From Pannonibacter carbonis (lineage in GTDB: Bacteria; Pseudomonadota; Alphaproteobacteria; Rhizobiales; Stappiaceae), in NCBI RefSeq assembly GCF_003012935.1, contig NZ_PUDR01000004.1, positions 124,001-188,000 on the forward strand: DNA of 64,000 bases, given 5' to 3'. Within the stretch, counting starts at the first letter, position 1. Each line of letters starts with the position of its first letter. The notes beneath the pieces are model-generated. The model had not been told where the DNA came from and did no database searches. It saw only the letters and a list, made by a program, of their open reading frames with translations. Of this stretch, positions 1 to 8,617 are shown one piece after another. The position numbers were made by a program, and so were the translations under genes.

Positions 1-957
1 CGCGTTGGGCTCGACGACCGGAACCAGGCCGGCACTCAGGGCCTCGATCAGGGCAATGCCGAACCCCTCATATTCCGAGGCACTTGCGAACAGGCTGCAC
101 TGCTGCATGATCTCTCGGATCTGTGTGTTCGACGGGCCGACATGCAAGATCACCGACGAACCGAGGCCGCGCACGTCGATCATCTGCCGGATATCGGCCT
201 CGCTCCAGTCCGACGCCGAACCCGCAATATGCAGGCGCCAGTCCGGATCGCGGCGAACGAGTTGCTGCATCATGTCGAGAAGCAGGTCGAGCCGTTTGTT
301 GTGCGAGAACCGGCCGATGGTGATGAGGCCCTTGCCCGGCCTTTCAGCGCTCGCGGACCCGAACTTCTCCAGATCCGCACCGTTCTCGATGAGGCGGACC
401 CGGGTCGGCGCAATCGTGGCAAATCGGGCGAAGTCGCTCTCGCTGCAACAGGCAATGCCCTTGTAGCGGCTCGCCGAAGTCCGGGTGACGCTGTTGAACC
501 AGAGCGACTTGAGCTGCCGGTAACTGGCCGTATGGAAGAAACCGCCATGGGTCGTGGTGACCATGGGTGTGCGCCGGGCGAGAGATGTCAACGCCAGGAA
601 ATCGAAGAAGAAATCAATGGCATGAACGTGAATGATATCCGCGCCCTGAAGCTGGGAGAGAACCGAAGGGGCGAGCGGATAACGCGGCGAGCCACGGAAC
701 GGAATGCGGCAGATCTCGACGCCATCCAGGGTATCCCTCTGTGGCAGATGCTTGTCCGGCTCGATGAACAACCGGTCCAGCGTCACAACCCGGACACGGT
801 CAAAGCGGTCGGTCTGCCGGCGGACGAGATTGCGGACGAAGTCCTCGAGACCGCCGACCATCGGATAGAACTGCCGCACGACATGCACGATGGTGCGCCC
901 GGAAAAGGGCGACGGCGCCAGGTCGGCTGCATCGGGCAGAACGCGGTCAATGGTCAT
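1..957 (-). CDS. GT4-family glycosyltransferase (3' end outside window)
   Basis: Partial gene; 319 codons are present and the C-terminus lies beyond base 1. The N-terminus has the GT-B acceptor-site motif FYPMVGGLEDFV typical of GT4 enzymes. The donor-site signature is visible near the end as EYEGFGIALIEALSAG (the E-x7-E motif). No signal peptide is seen, so it should act in the cytoplasm, transferring a sugar from a nucleotide donor to a lipid-linked or growing glycan. The start ATG (955-957) overlaps the stop of the upstream deacetylase gene by four bases (ATGA), so the two are translationally coupled. Family assignment is firm; the sugar specificity cannot be read. Confidence 0.9.
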   Translation of the reverse strand, partial: MTIDRVLPDAADLAPSPFSGRTIVHVVRQFYPMVGGLEDFVRNLVRRQTDRFDRVRVVTLDRLFIEPDKHLPQRDTLDGVEICRIPFRGSPRYPLAPSVLSQLQGADIIHVHAIDFFFDFLALTSLARRTPMVTTTHGGFFHTASYRQLKSLWFNSVTRTSASRYKGIACCSESDFARFATIAPTRVRLIENGADLEKFGSASAERPGKGLITIGRFSHNKRLDLLLDMMQQLVRRDPDWRLHIAGSASDWSEADIRQMIDVRGLGSSVILHVGPSNTQIREIMQQCSLFASASEYEGFGIALIEALSAGLVPVVEPNA

Positions 958-2030
958 TTGATATCTCCGGGACAGTCATAGGGAGCACCAAAGCGGGTGG
1001 ACAAGGCGCGGAAGACACCATTGGCGCCGGCCAGAGCATGGGAAACCGGGCTTGCCGGCACCTCGGCATTCTGGCGTGGGAGCAGGTAAGGCGCATTCAG
1101 ATGCGGCCGGAACAGACCGCCGGGATCGGTTGTGACAGCCGCCCGGAAACCCAGCTTTCGCACGATGTCGGCCTCGCGGGTGCCGCCGATGGAGGGGGGG
1201 CCATAGGGATAGGCGAACCAGTCCACGGGCCGGTCGAGCAAGGTTTCGAGATAGCGCTTGTTGTCGCCGATGTCCGTTTCAACCGCGGCATCATCCAGCA
1301 GCCGCAGGGCGCGATGCGTGGCGGTATGAGCCCCGATCTCGACCAGTGGATGGCGATCCGCAGCCCGGATGCCGGCCTCATCCAGCGCCAGCCGGTCGAC
1401 GAGATCCGGCATGGATACCCCATGGGCGACCAAGACCGGCGCAAGCAGGTCTGCCCGGGCGAAATCCTGCCAGACCCAGGCCGTCATGAGTTCAAGAGCA
1501 GCCTGCTTCCCCCGCAGGTCACGACACTCAAGCCGCAGCTCCATCGGCTCCATCTCGATCACGTCACAGGTCACGGCGAGTTCACGCAGACCCAGCCACC
1601 AGGCATTGATGCTCCGGTCAACCATGCCGGTCGGAACGAAAATCGTTGCCGGCGCGGCGTGGCGCTCCATGACCGGCAGTGCCAGGTCGATATTTGACCG
1701 GTAGCCATCATCAAAGGTCAGGACCACAAACGGACGGGCTTCGGGATCAGTGAGCCGGCGAAGGGCTTCATCGGCACCGACGAAGTCGCGTCCGGACGCC
1801 TTGAGGGCCGCCAGAATGGCGTCAAAGTGGTCGACCGGACAGCCCTGCCCCAGGGTATCAACGGGGGAGCTGACGAATTCGTGGAACATCAGGATCACAC
1901 CCTGTCCGCCATACCGGCGGCCAATAAGGCGATCTCCTCCAGACGCCGCAAGCAGCGTGGACAGGCCGGCCCTCACCATAGTTTTCAAGCGAGCCTTCGC
2001 CGTCACCTTCGGAGTGAGGGTGCGCATCAT
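954..2030 (-). CDS. Polysaccharide deacetylase (NodB-fold, CE4 family)
   Basis: 358 residues. The CE4 metal and catalytic motifs are present: TFDDGY at residues 105-110 (the DD pair) and EIGAHTATH at 231-239 (the HTxxH metal ligands), followed by a YPYG motif near 275. These enzymes remove N- or O-acetyl groups from polysaccharides. There is no convincing signal peptide; the N-terminus is basic with a short hydrophobic stretch, so location is uncertain. An AGGAGG Shine-Dalgarno lies just before a double ATG (2025-2030); the second ATG (2027) has the better spacing. It is the first gene of the minus-strand arm of the polysaccharide locus and is coupled to the GT4 gene downstream. Confidence 0.9.
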   Translation of the reverse strand: MMRTLTPKVTAKARLKTMVRAGLSTLLAASGGDRLIGRRYGGQGVILMFHEFVSSPVDTLGQGCPVDHFDAILAALKASGRDFVGADEALRRLTDPEARPFVVLTFDDGYRSNIDLALPVMERHAAPATIFVPTGMVDRSINAWWLGLRELAVTCDVIEMEPMELRLECRDLRGKQAALELMTAWVWQDFARADLLAPVLVAHGVSMPDLVDRLALDEAGIRAADRHPLVEIGAHTATHRALRLLDDAAVETDIGDNKRYLETLLDRPVDWFAYPYGPPSIGGTREADIVRKLGFRAAVTTDPGGLFRPHLNAPYLLPRQNAEVPASPVSHALAGANGVFRALSTRFGAPYDCPGDIK

Positions 2031-2316
2031 GTCCTCCTACCAGGCCGACAGCGCTGTCAGGCCCAGTGTTGCGTCCTTCAATCTGAGCGCAAGAATTGAC
2101 CTATTGTTTTTAAATATTCTTCCTAACCTGCGAGTTGATTTCTTAATTCAAAACTAACCTTAAATTTTCGTATTTTTCCAGAACTTCTTATGGTTAAAAT
2201 CAAAACCTACAGTCTGTTACATATTTTTAATTTGATTAAATTTCAGGCCGAATTACCGTTCTTCAATACTCCCTCCCTAAAATTCGCAAGCAATTGTTCC
2301 GGAGGGCTTGACCGAG
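2031..2316. promoter_or_regulatory. AT-rich divergent promoter region of the polysaccharide locus
   Basis: This 286-base gap separates the two divergent arms of the locus and is much richer in A+T than its flanks, especially 2100-2260 with several runs of T and A. It must hold promoters for both arms. I could not assign a specific -35/-10 pair or a clear operator palindrome. A GGAGGG Shine-Dalgarno at 2301-2306 belongs to the plus-strand GT4 gene. Confidence 0.6.
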
Positions 2317-3549
2317 ATGCGACTGTTGATGGCTTGCGCCGCCTTTCCCCCGAACCTTCCCGGCGGTGCCCAGACGTCCTCGTTCATGCTTGCCAAGATG
2401 CTGCAAGGACAGGGAATTGATGTGACCGTCGTCAATGTCGGAGACCGGAACGAACTGGATGAGGTACAGGGAATCCCGGTGCGCCGCATCAAGAGCCCGA
2501 ATATCTATTGGGACTACCTGAAACGGCGGCCGGACTGGAAAAAGCCGGTCTGGCATCTGCTTGAAAATGGCAACCCGTTTGCGCTGTCCGCGATGCGGCG
2601 GCAGATCGCCGAGGTCAAACCGGACATGCTTATGACGGTCAGTATCGAAAACATCAATGTGGCCAGTTGGGCGGCAGCGAAACTCGCCGGCCTGCCAGTC
2701 GCACATACCGCATTCAACTCGTTCCTGATGTGCTGGAACTCGGTGATGCAGAAGAACTCCGAGAACTGCACGCGCCAGTGCGGATCCTGCAAGGCCACGT
2801 CACTTGGAAAGAAATTCCTCACCCGCTATGTCGACGGCGTCGTTGGCGAAAGCCAGGACGTCCTGAACCGACATATGGCAGAAGGATATTTTTCCAATGC
2901 CATCATGAAACGTATCCCCGCTGCCCTGCCGCGCCTGTTTGCCGAGACGCCCCGTCCGTTTCCGACCGACCGGCCCTTTCGGGTCGGCTTCCTCGGGCTG
3001 CACAGCCATTTCAAGGGCGTCTCCTATCTTGGGGATGCTGCGGCCATGATGCCTGCAGACGCAAATGTAGAGTTCCACATCGCTGGCGAGGGCGCAGAGC
3101 GGGACAATTATGGCGAGGAAGTCCGCCGTCGATTCCCGGCTGACCGGACAACTTTTTACGGCTGGGTCAAAGCGGACGAGTACCTCAGGGAAATCGACGT
3201 ACTCGTTTACCCCTCGATTGGACGCGAGGCTTTTGGACGGGCCTCCATCGAGGCCTTCGCCCATGCTGTGCCGGTGATCTCGACGAGCATTGGCGGTGTC
3301 GCCGAGAATATCGCGGATGGTGTGAACGGCTTCCACGTCCCGCCGGCGGATGCCGGGTCAATCCGTGAGGCGATCCTGCGGCTGGCCGGGTCTCCCACCA
3401 CATATGAGCGACTGTCACGTGGCGCACTCACGTCAGCACACAGCTACCTTCCGGAACATCTCGGCACCGAGTTCAAGACGTTCCTCGGAGCCGTGATGGC
3501 GCGGCATGGCCACCGCGAACAGCTTGCGAGAAAGTTCCAGACGAGATGA
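2317..3549 (+). CDS. GT4-family glycosyltransferase with Cys-rich insertion
   Basis: 410 residues. N-terminal motif FPPNLPGGAQTSSF and C-terminal donor motif EAFGRASIEAF followed by GGVAE identify a GT-B fold GT4 retaining glycosyltransferase. A Cys cluster C-x3-C-x2-C (CTRQCGSC) sits near residue 150, a feature seen in a subset of GT4 enzymes of unknown role. Start choice: GGAGGG at 2301-2306 is 10 bases from ATG 2317 but only one base from the in-frame TTG at 2308, so the ATG is preferred. The stop overlaps the ATG of the flippase gene (ATGA, 3546-3549). Likely adds a sugar to the repeat unit that the next gene exports; donor and acceptor unknown. Confidence 0.9.
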   Translation: MRLLMACAAFPPNLPGGAQTSSFMLAKMLQGQGIDVTVVNVGDRNELDEVQGIPVRRIKSPNIYWDYLKRRPDWKKPVWHLLENGNPFALSAMRRQIAEVKPDMLMTVSIENINVASWAAAKLAGLPVAHTAFNSFLMCWNSVMQKNSENCTRQCGSCKATSLGKKFLTRYVDGVVGESQDVLNRHMAEGYFSNAIMKRIPAALPRLFAETPRPFPTDRPFRVGFLGLHSHFKGVSYLGDAAAMMPADANVEFHIAGEGAERDNYGEEVRRRFPADRTTFYGWVKADEYLREIDVLVYPSIGREAFGRASIEAFAHAVPVISTSIGGVAENIADGVNGFHVPPADAGSIREAILRLAGSPTTYERLSRGALTSAHSYLPEHLGTEFKTFLGAVMARHGHREQLARKFQTR

Positions 3550-4916
3550 GCCTGCTCTCCTCCTTGCGCTCGAAAGTCAGTCTGAAGGAATTCGTCTGGT
3601 CCTTCTTCAGCCGGATTGCCTCTCCGGTACTGAGCTTTGCTGTCCTTCTGATGGCAAGCCGGGTGCTGTCGATCGAGGAGTATGGTCTCTACAACTTTCT
3701 GTTCTCGGTCGGTTCGTCCCTCGGCATGATCCTGGTTCTTGGCCAGAATGTCCTGCTGCTGAAACATTTCCGCAGCAATGACGGCCCGGATCACGCCGCC
3801 CTCAACCGCAATCTGCTGTTCATAAACATGAAGTGGATCGCGTCGGGCATCGCCGTGATGCTGGTCGCGGCGGCCGCGGTCCAGCTCTTTGCTGTCGATG
3901 TCCCGCATCAGTATGATGCCCTGCCGATTGCCTTTATTTTTGCCTGCGTTTTCGCCATCAGCGAGTACATGCAGTATTATTTCCGCGTGCGCGGAAACAT
4001 CGGCCTGGCGCTTACACCACGGGAAAACATCTGGCGCATACTGTCGCTCATAGCCTTGCCACTTGCGGCCTATACCGGTCTTCTGTCCTCAGGTGCCAGA
4101 GCGATGGAAGTCATCACGGTGCTGCTGGCCGTGGTTGTCGGCTATCAGGCCTACCGCCTTGTCGGCATCGAGGGGTTTGGCTTTGTCAAGGACAAGGCTT
4201 CCGGGCTTGATGCCGAGACCCGTTCAAGCTGGACACAGGAAAGTCTGTTCTTCACAGCGAACAGCTTCTTCGTCTCGGCTGCGCTCTATCTCGAGACAAT
4301 CCTGATCGGCATCTTCCTCAGCCTCGAGGCTGCGGCCTTCTACTTTGTCGCCTTCCGCCTTGCCGCCTTATTGATGCTGCCGGTGTCAATCATCGACACC
4401 ATCGGGCTCCCCATGGTCTCGGCAAAGCTCCAGGATCGGGACATACCTGGGGCCCAGCGCCTGGTTTCCCTGCTGTCTGCAGCGAGCTTCGCGGGCACCT
4501 GCCTTGCCTTTGGCTTCATGATGCTGATCGGCAAGTTCGCGCTGTCCCTGTTCGAGCCCTCTTTTGCCGATCACTATGAAGTGCTGGCCATCCTGTGCCT
4601 GGCGCCGGTCACCCATGCCTTCTTCGGCCCAGGAACCAATTTGATGATGATCGGTGGCGGTGAGCGGTATTTCCTCGCCATGCGCAGTGTAGTCTTTGTC
4701 GTCTATGTTGCAGCCTTGGTGGTGATGGGCCTCTACCTTGGAATGGCCGGGGTCGCGATTGTTGGTCTTGTGCACGGTCTTGCGATTCTGGTGATCTGCC
4801 GGAACTGGACGCTGAAACACGTCGAGGTCGACACCATGGCGACAAGCGCGCGCGCCGCCTTGCGTCGCTGGCGCTCAAGCCGCCATGAGCCGCGTCCTGA
4901 GGAGCAAACACGATGA
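3546..4916 (+). CDS. Oligosaccharide flippase / Wzx-like polysaccharide exporter
   Basis: 456 residues, strongly hydrophobic with about 12 predicted membrane segments and an arrangement typical of the polysaccharide-export (Wzx/PST, MOP superfamily) proteins. The N-terminal stretch with VLLMASRVLSIEEYGLYNF matches the first two helices of this family. It should move lipid-linked oligosaccharide across the inner membrane. Four-base overlaps on both sides (ATGA) link it to the GT4 gene before and the GH5 gene after. No Wzy polymerase or Wza/Wzc export genes lie inside the window, so the rest of the export machinery would be elsewhere or left of base 1. Confidence 0.85.
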   Translation: MSLLSSLRSKVSLKEFVWSFFSRIASPVLSFAVLLMASRVLSIEEYGLYNFLFSVGSSLGMILVLGQNVLLLKHFRSNDGPDHAALNRNLLFINMKWIASGIAVMLVAAAAVQLFAVDVPHQYDALPIAFIFACVFAISEYMQYYFRVRGNIGLALTPRENIWRILSLIALPLAAYTGLLSSGARAMEVITVLLAVVVGYQAYRLVGIEGFGFVKDKASGLDAETRSSWTQESLFFTANSFFVSAALYLETILIGIFLSLEAAAFYFVAFRLAALLMLPVSIIDTIGLPMVSAKLQDRDIPGAQRLVSLLSAASFAGTCLAFGFMMLIGKFALSLFEPSFADHYEVLAILCLAPVTHAFFGPGTNLMMIGGGERYFLAMRSVVFVVYVAALVVMGLYLGMAGVAIVGLVHGLAILVICRNWTLKHVEVDTMATSARAALRRWRSSRHEPRPEEQTR

Positions 4917-6007
4917 ACCGGCGTCGGGCCAGAATTGGATCCGCAGCAACGGTCGGGCTGGCCGCTTGTCTGATGCTCTCGTCTGCCGCGGCGGCCCTTG
5001 CCGCACAATGCCTGCGTGGTGCGAATGTGGCCGGTGCCGAGTTTGGCGACACGATCGGCCAGCTGGGAACGACACACTTCTACCCGACGCGGGAAACATT
5101 GGACTATCTCGCCAGCAAGCGCATGAATGTCGTCCGGTTTCCGTTCAAATGGGAACGGTTGCAGCCGGTGCTCAACAAGCCCTTCGACATGAATGAACTG
5201 CAGCCGCTGATCAACAGCGTTGCCATGGCGAAAAGCATGGGCTTCAAGGTCATCCTGTCGCCACATACCAACGCACGCCACTTCGGCAAACAGATCGGCT
5301 CACGCGAGGTGCCCGCAAGGGCTTTTGCCGATTTCTGGGCGCGGCTCGCCGCGCTCTACGCCGGCGACGATGACATCATTTTTCTGCTGCAGAACGAGCC
5401 CGACTACATGGATGCCGCGTTCTGGCTCCCCTCTGCCAACGCCGGTATTGCCGCGATCCGGGCGACCGGCGCAAACAACATGATCCTTGTCCCCGGGACG
5501 ATCTGGACCAGCGCCTACCATTGGTATGCGGACCAGAACGGCGGCAGCAATGCCGCCGTGATGAATGGGGTCGTCGATCCGCTGGACAACTATGCCTATG
5601 ACATTCACCAGTACCCGGACGAGGACTTTTCTGGAACACATCGTTCCTGTCCAGCCAAGGACACGGCGATTGAGGCGCTGCAACAGGTGACCGACTGGCT
5701 GAAGGCCTCCGGAAAGCGGGCAATCCTGAGCGAATTCGGCGGCACGTCCTCCCCCGATTGCCTGAAGGCAATTGACGAGATGGCCGGTTTTATCAACGCC
5801 AATCCCGACACGTGGATCGGCTGGACCTATTGGGCGGCAGGCGATTGGTGGGGTGACTATCCGCTGTCGATCCAGCCCGCCACGCGGGGCGGTCCGGATC
5901 GTCCCCAGATGGATGCACTGGAGCCACATGTGCTAGGAAGCACTGGAGAAATTCCGCAGTGCGCCTCGATGACCGCCTCCCCTTCCGGCCTTCGCAGTAC
6001 CCGATAA
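4913..6007 (+). CDS. Secreted glycoside hydrolase family 5 (cellulase-like)
   Basis: 364 residues with an N-terminal signal peptide (basic MNRRRAR, hydrophobic core, likely cleavage after ALA near residue 30). The mature part is a GH5 (beta/alpha)8 barrel: NEP with putative acid/base Glu162, conserved DIHQY around His232, and SEFGG with putative nucleophile Glu274. GH5 enzymes cleave beta-1,4-glucans or related beta-linked polymers. Coupled by ATGA overlap to the flippase. Sitting inside a polysaccharide synthesis operon suggests a role in trimming, releasing or editing the exported polymer rather than in nutrition. Substrate is not predictable from the sequence alone. Confidence 0.9.
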   Translation: MNRRRARIGSAATVGLAACLMLSSAAAALAAQCLRGANVAGAEFGDTIGQLGTTHFYPTRETLDYLASKRMNVVRFPFKWERLQPVLNKPFDMNELQPLINSVAMAKSMGFKVILSPHTNARHFGKQIGSREVPARAFADFWARLAALYAGDDDIIFLLQNEPDYMDAAFWLPSANAGIAAIRATGANNMILVPGTIWTSAYHWYADQNGGSNAAVMNGVVDPLDNYAYDIHQYPDEDFSGTHRSCPAKDTAIEALQQVTDWLKASGKRAILSEFGGTSSPDCLKAIDEMAGFINANPDTWIGWTYWAAGDWWGDYPLSIQPATRGGPDRPQMDALEPHVLGSTGEIPQCASMTASPSGLRSTR

Positions 6008-6022
6008 CCCTGGACCCCACCC

Positions 6023-7804
6023 ATGACCGCTCCCTCTGACAGCCAATTGCGGCCGCGTCCCCTCGCCCTTGACGGGTCCCCGGCCCTGCTGCTTGGCCCC
6101 GACGGGCGGACCGGCGTGATCCTGATCGAGGACTGGGGCTATGAGGGTCTTTGTGCAAGACGCAGCATGCGCCTTCTGGCGGAGTTGCTGGCGCGCGACG
6201 GCTATCCCGTGCTGCGGTTCGATCTGCCGGGAATGGGCGGCTCGGTGATCGCGCCGGAGGCTGTGATCGGCATCGACATGCTGGACGCAGCGCTGGATGC
6301 CGCAATCGAAGCGCTGCAGCGGGAAACGGGAGCGGAGCAGATCGTCCTGGCCGGCCTCGGGCTCGGCACCCTGCTGGCGGGGCGCCGGATGGCGCGGAAC
6401 CGCCAGGGTATCGGCGCACTCGTGCTCATGGCTCCACTGTTGTCCGGACGGCTTTACCTGCGCGAGGCACAGATTCGCGGCGCGATGATTGCCGAGCGCA
6501 CCCGGATCACACCCGAACTGCCCGATGGAGCCGCAATGAGCGTCGCCGGCCTTGTCCTGAGCGAGGGGCTTTCGCGGGACATCAGGGCAGCAAGTCTTGG
6601 CGAAGCTGCCATTCCATGCGCATGCCCGGTCCTGTGCCTGCCGCGCCCGGGCCGGACGGGCGAAGAAGACTTTGCTGCAGCGCTACTGGCCAACTCCACC
6701 GGCGCTGCAAGTATCCCGTTCGCTGGCTATGACGAGCTGGTTACCGATCCGACGCTCTCGACACCCCCGCTGGCGGAACTTGCGGCAATCGGGACATGGG
6801 TGTGCCAGACGCTTCCCAGCGCTCCGTCTCCAGCCGCTGCCAGCCATGCCGGCAACAGCGCAAGAAGTCCGGTGCCCGGACCCGCCCTGCTGACCGGGAA
6901 TGGCTTCCGCGAGGAGGTGGTGACACTTGGCCGCCGCAGCACCTTGGTCGGAACCTGGTGCGAACCGAAAGAACACGCCCGGCGCGGGCGCACGATCCTG
7001 TTCCTGACCGCTGGCGGCACGCCGCGCACCGGTTGGGGCATGGCGACACGGGAGACCGCCAGGGATCTGGCCCAGCAAGGGATTGCCTCGCTGCGGCTGG
7101 ATGTCTCCGACATAGGTGACAGTGCGGCGGCTCCTGGCGCGCTGGAACCGGTGCACTACAGCGCGAGACAGCAGGAAGACGTGGCCGATGCGCTGGCATT
7201 CCTCGAGACAAGGAGCACCGGCGAGATCATCGCGACGGGGGCCTGCAGCGGCGCGTATCTGGCCTTGCGCGGGGCAATCGCTGATCCACGCATCAAGGGG
7301 GCTGTCTGTATCAACCTGCAACGATTCCTGTGGGACCCGCGCGAGAACATCGGTGACCTCTTGCGCTTCGACCATGGCGATACGGCTGACTATGCCCGCA
7401 AACTGTTCGACCCGGCGCGGATCAAAAAGTTGCTCAAGGGTGAGGTGCCGGTCTTCGCTCTCATCGGCTTCCTGATCCGGCGCGCCTTCAACCGCTTTGA
7501 GCGCGCCAGCGCGCCCTATGCGATGGGTCTGACGACGTCGTCACGGCTGCGCCGGCAGATCAGCAACGACCTCACAACGCTGGAGCGTCGTGGCCAGAGC
7601 GTCGACCTGATCTACAGCGAAAGTGACCCCGGACTGCCGTTCCTGGCGCAAACCCTTGGCGCGCGTGGCAAGGATGCGAGCAAGTACAGCAACTTGCGCC
7701 TCACGTTCCTCGACGCCACGGATCACAATCTGACGCCAATATCTGCAAGAACCACCGTGCGCGACACGCTGCTGCAGTACGCTCTGGCCGATATTGCCGG
7801 CTGA
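6023..7804 (+). CDS. Double alpha/beta-hydrolase-fold protein of polysaccharide locus
   Basis: 593 residues made of two alpha/beta-hydrolase-like halves. In the N-half (about 1-265) the nucleophile elbow reads GLGLG at 111-115, with Gly113 where the Ser nucleophile should be, so it is probably inactive. A Pro/Ala-rich linker follows (about 265-290). In the C-half the elbow is GACSG (406-410), giving a Cys408 nucleophile; Asp535 (SESDPG) and His568 (TDHN) complete a plausible Cys-Asp-His triad. No signal peptide or membrane segment. It follows the GH5 gene by 15 bases in the same operon. Similar hydrolases accompany exopolysaccharide and exosortase loci, where acyl-group processing is suspected; substrate unknown. 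Confidence 0.75.
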   Translation: MTAPSDSQLRPRPLALDGSPALLLGPDGRTGVILIEDWGYEGLCARRSMRLLAELLARDGYPVLRFDLPGMGGSVIAPEAVIGIDMLDAALDAAIEALQRETGAEQIVLAGLGLGTLLAGRRMARNRQGIGALVLMAPLLSGRLYLREAQIRGAMIAERTRITPELPDGAAMSVAGLVLSEGLSRDIRAASLGEAAIPCACPVLCLPRPGRTGEEDFAAALLANSTGAASIPFAGYDELVTDPTLSTPPLAELAAIGTWVCQTLPSAPSPAAASHAGNSARSPVPGPALLTGNGFREEVVTLGRRSTLVGTWCEPKEHARRGRTILFLTAGGTPRTGWGMATRETARDLAQQGIASLRLDVSDIGDSAAAPGALEPVHYSARQQEDVADALAFLETRSTGEIIATGACSGAYLALRGAIADPRIKGAVCINLQRFLWDPRENIGDLLRFDHGDTADYARKLFDPARIKKLLKGEVPVFALIGFLIRRAFNRFERASAPYAMGLTTSSRLRRQISNDLTTLERRGQSVDLIYSESDPGLPFLAQTLGARGKDASKYSNLRLTFLDATDHNLTPISARTTVRDTLLQYALADIAG

Positions 7805-7820
7805 CTGCGTCTACGCGGGT

Positions 7821-8471
7821 TCACTCCGCATCGGGCTGGTTCTGCGGGGCGGCGGCGATGAAAGCGGGGAGTTCCATGGCTGAGGCGTGGATGCGCCGGA
7901 TCACTGGATAGGGCTCCATGTCAACGCCAAAGCGGCCGTTGTTGGCGACCTGCGCGACGAGGCAGATGTCGGCCATCGTCGGCGTGTCGCCATGGCAGAA
8001 GCGGCCGGTCTGCGGATCATTGGCGAGGTGCTGTTCCAGCGGGCCGAAAGTCTCGGCAACCCAGGTTCGGAACCAGTCGGCGACCGCTGCATCATCAGCG
8101 CCAAAGCGGCTGCGTAGGGCGTTGAGAATGCGCAGGTTGTTCACCGGGTGGATGTCGCAGGCAATCATCTGCGACAAGGCCCTGACGCGGGCACGGCCGG
8201 CCGGGTCGCGCGGCAGCAGCGCCGGCTCCGCGATCACCTCATCCAGAAACTCGATGATGGCCAGCGACTGGGACAGCACCATGCCGTCCGACCACACGAG
8301 CGTCGGCACCAACCCTTGCGGATTGACCGCAAGATAGGCAGGATCGCGATGCTTGCCGAGCCGCAGGTGATGAAACTCTGACCGGTAGTCGACGCCCTTG
8401 AGGTTGAGCGCAATGCGGGCGCGGAAGGACGTGGAACTGCGGAAATACGTGTGAAGGACCACTTCGCCCAT
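7821..8471 (-). CDS. maiA: Maleylacetoacetate isomerase-like zeta-class glutathione S-transferase
   Basis: 216 residues: N-terminal thioredoxin-like GST domain (about 1-85) and C-terminal helical domain. The active-site stretch SSTSFRARIALNLKG at residues 12-26 matches the zeta-class signature SSCSxRVRIAL, but the conserved Cys is Thr14 here. NPQGLVPTL is the glutathione-binding cis-Pro loop. Maleylacetoacetate isomerase converts maleylacetoacetate to fumarylacetoacetate in tyrosine breakdown. Start at 8471 was chosen because a GGGAGAG site precedes it; longer in-frame reading upstream has no family similarity. No other tyrosine-pathway genes are adjacent, and the Cys replacement leaves the exact reaction open. 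Confidence 0.75.
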   Translation of the reverse strand: MGEVVLHTYFRSSTSFRARIALNLKGVDYRSEFHHLRLGKHRDPAYLAVNPQGLVPTLVWSDGMVLSQSLAIIEFLDEVIAEPALLPRDPAGRARVRALSQMIACDIHPVNNLRILNALRSRFGADDAAVADWFRTWVAETFGPLEQHLANDPQTGRFCHGDTPTMADICLVAQVANNGRFGVDMEPYPVIRRIHASAMELPAFIAAAPQNQPDAE

Positions 8472-8617
8472 GGCGCTCTCCCGGTCAGGATGGACAGGAA
8501 GAGATTGATTGCAAATGTAACCAATCGCCGTCAAGCGCAGACTATGCCCCCTGCCATGATCATCAGGCATGAGGACGGAGACAGGACCATGGCTGGCGCC
8601 TGTCTCCGGGCTGGACG

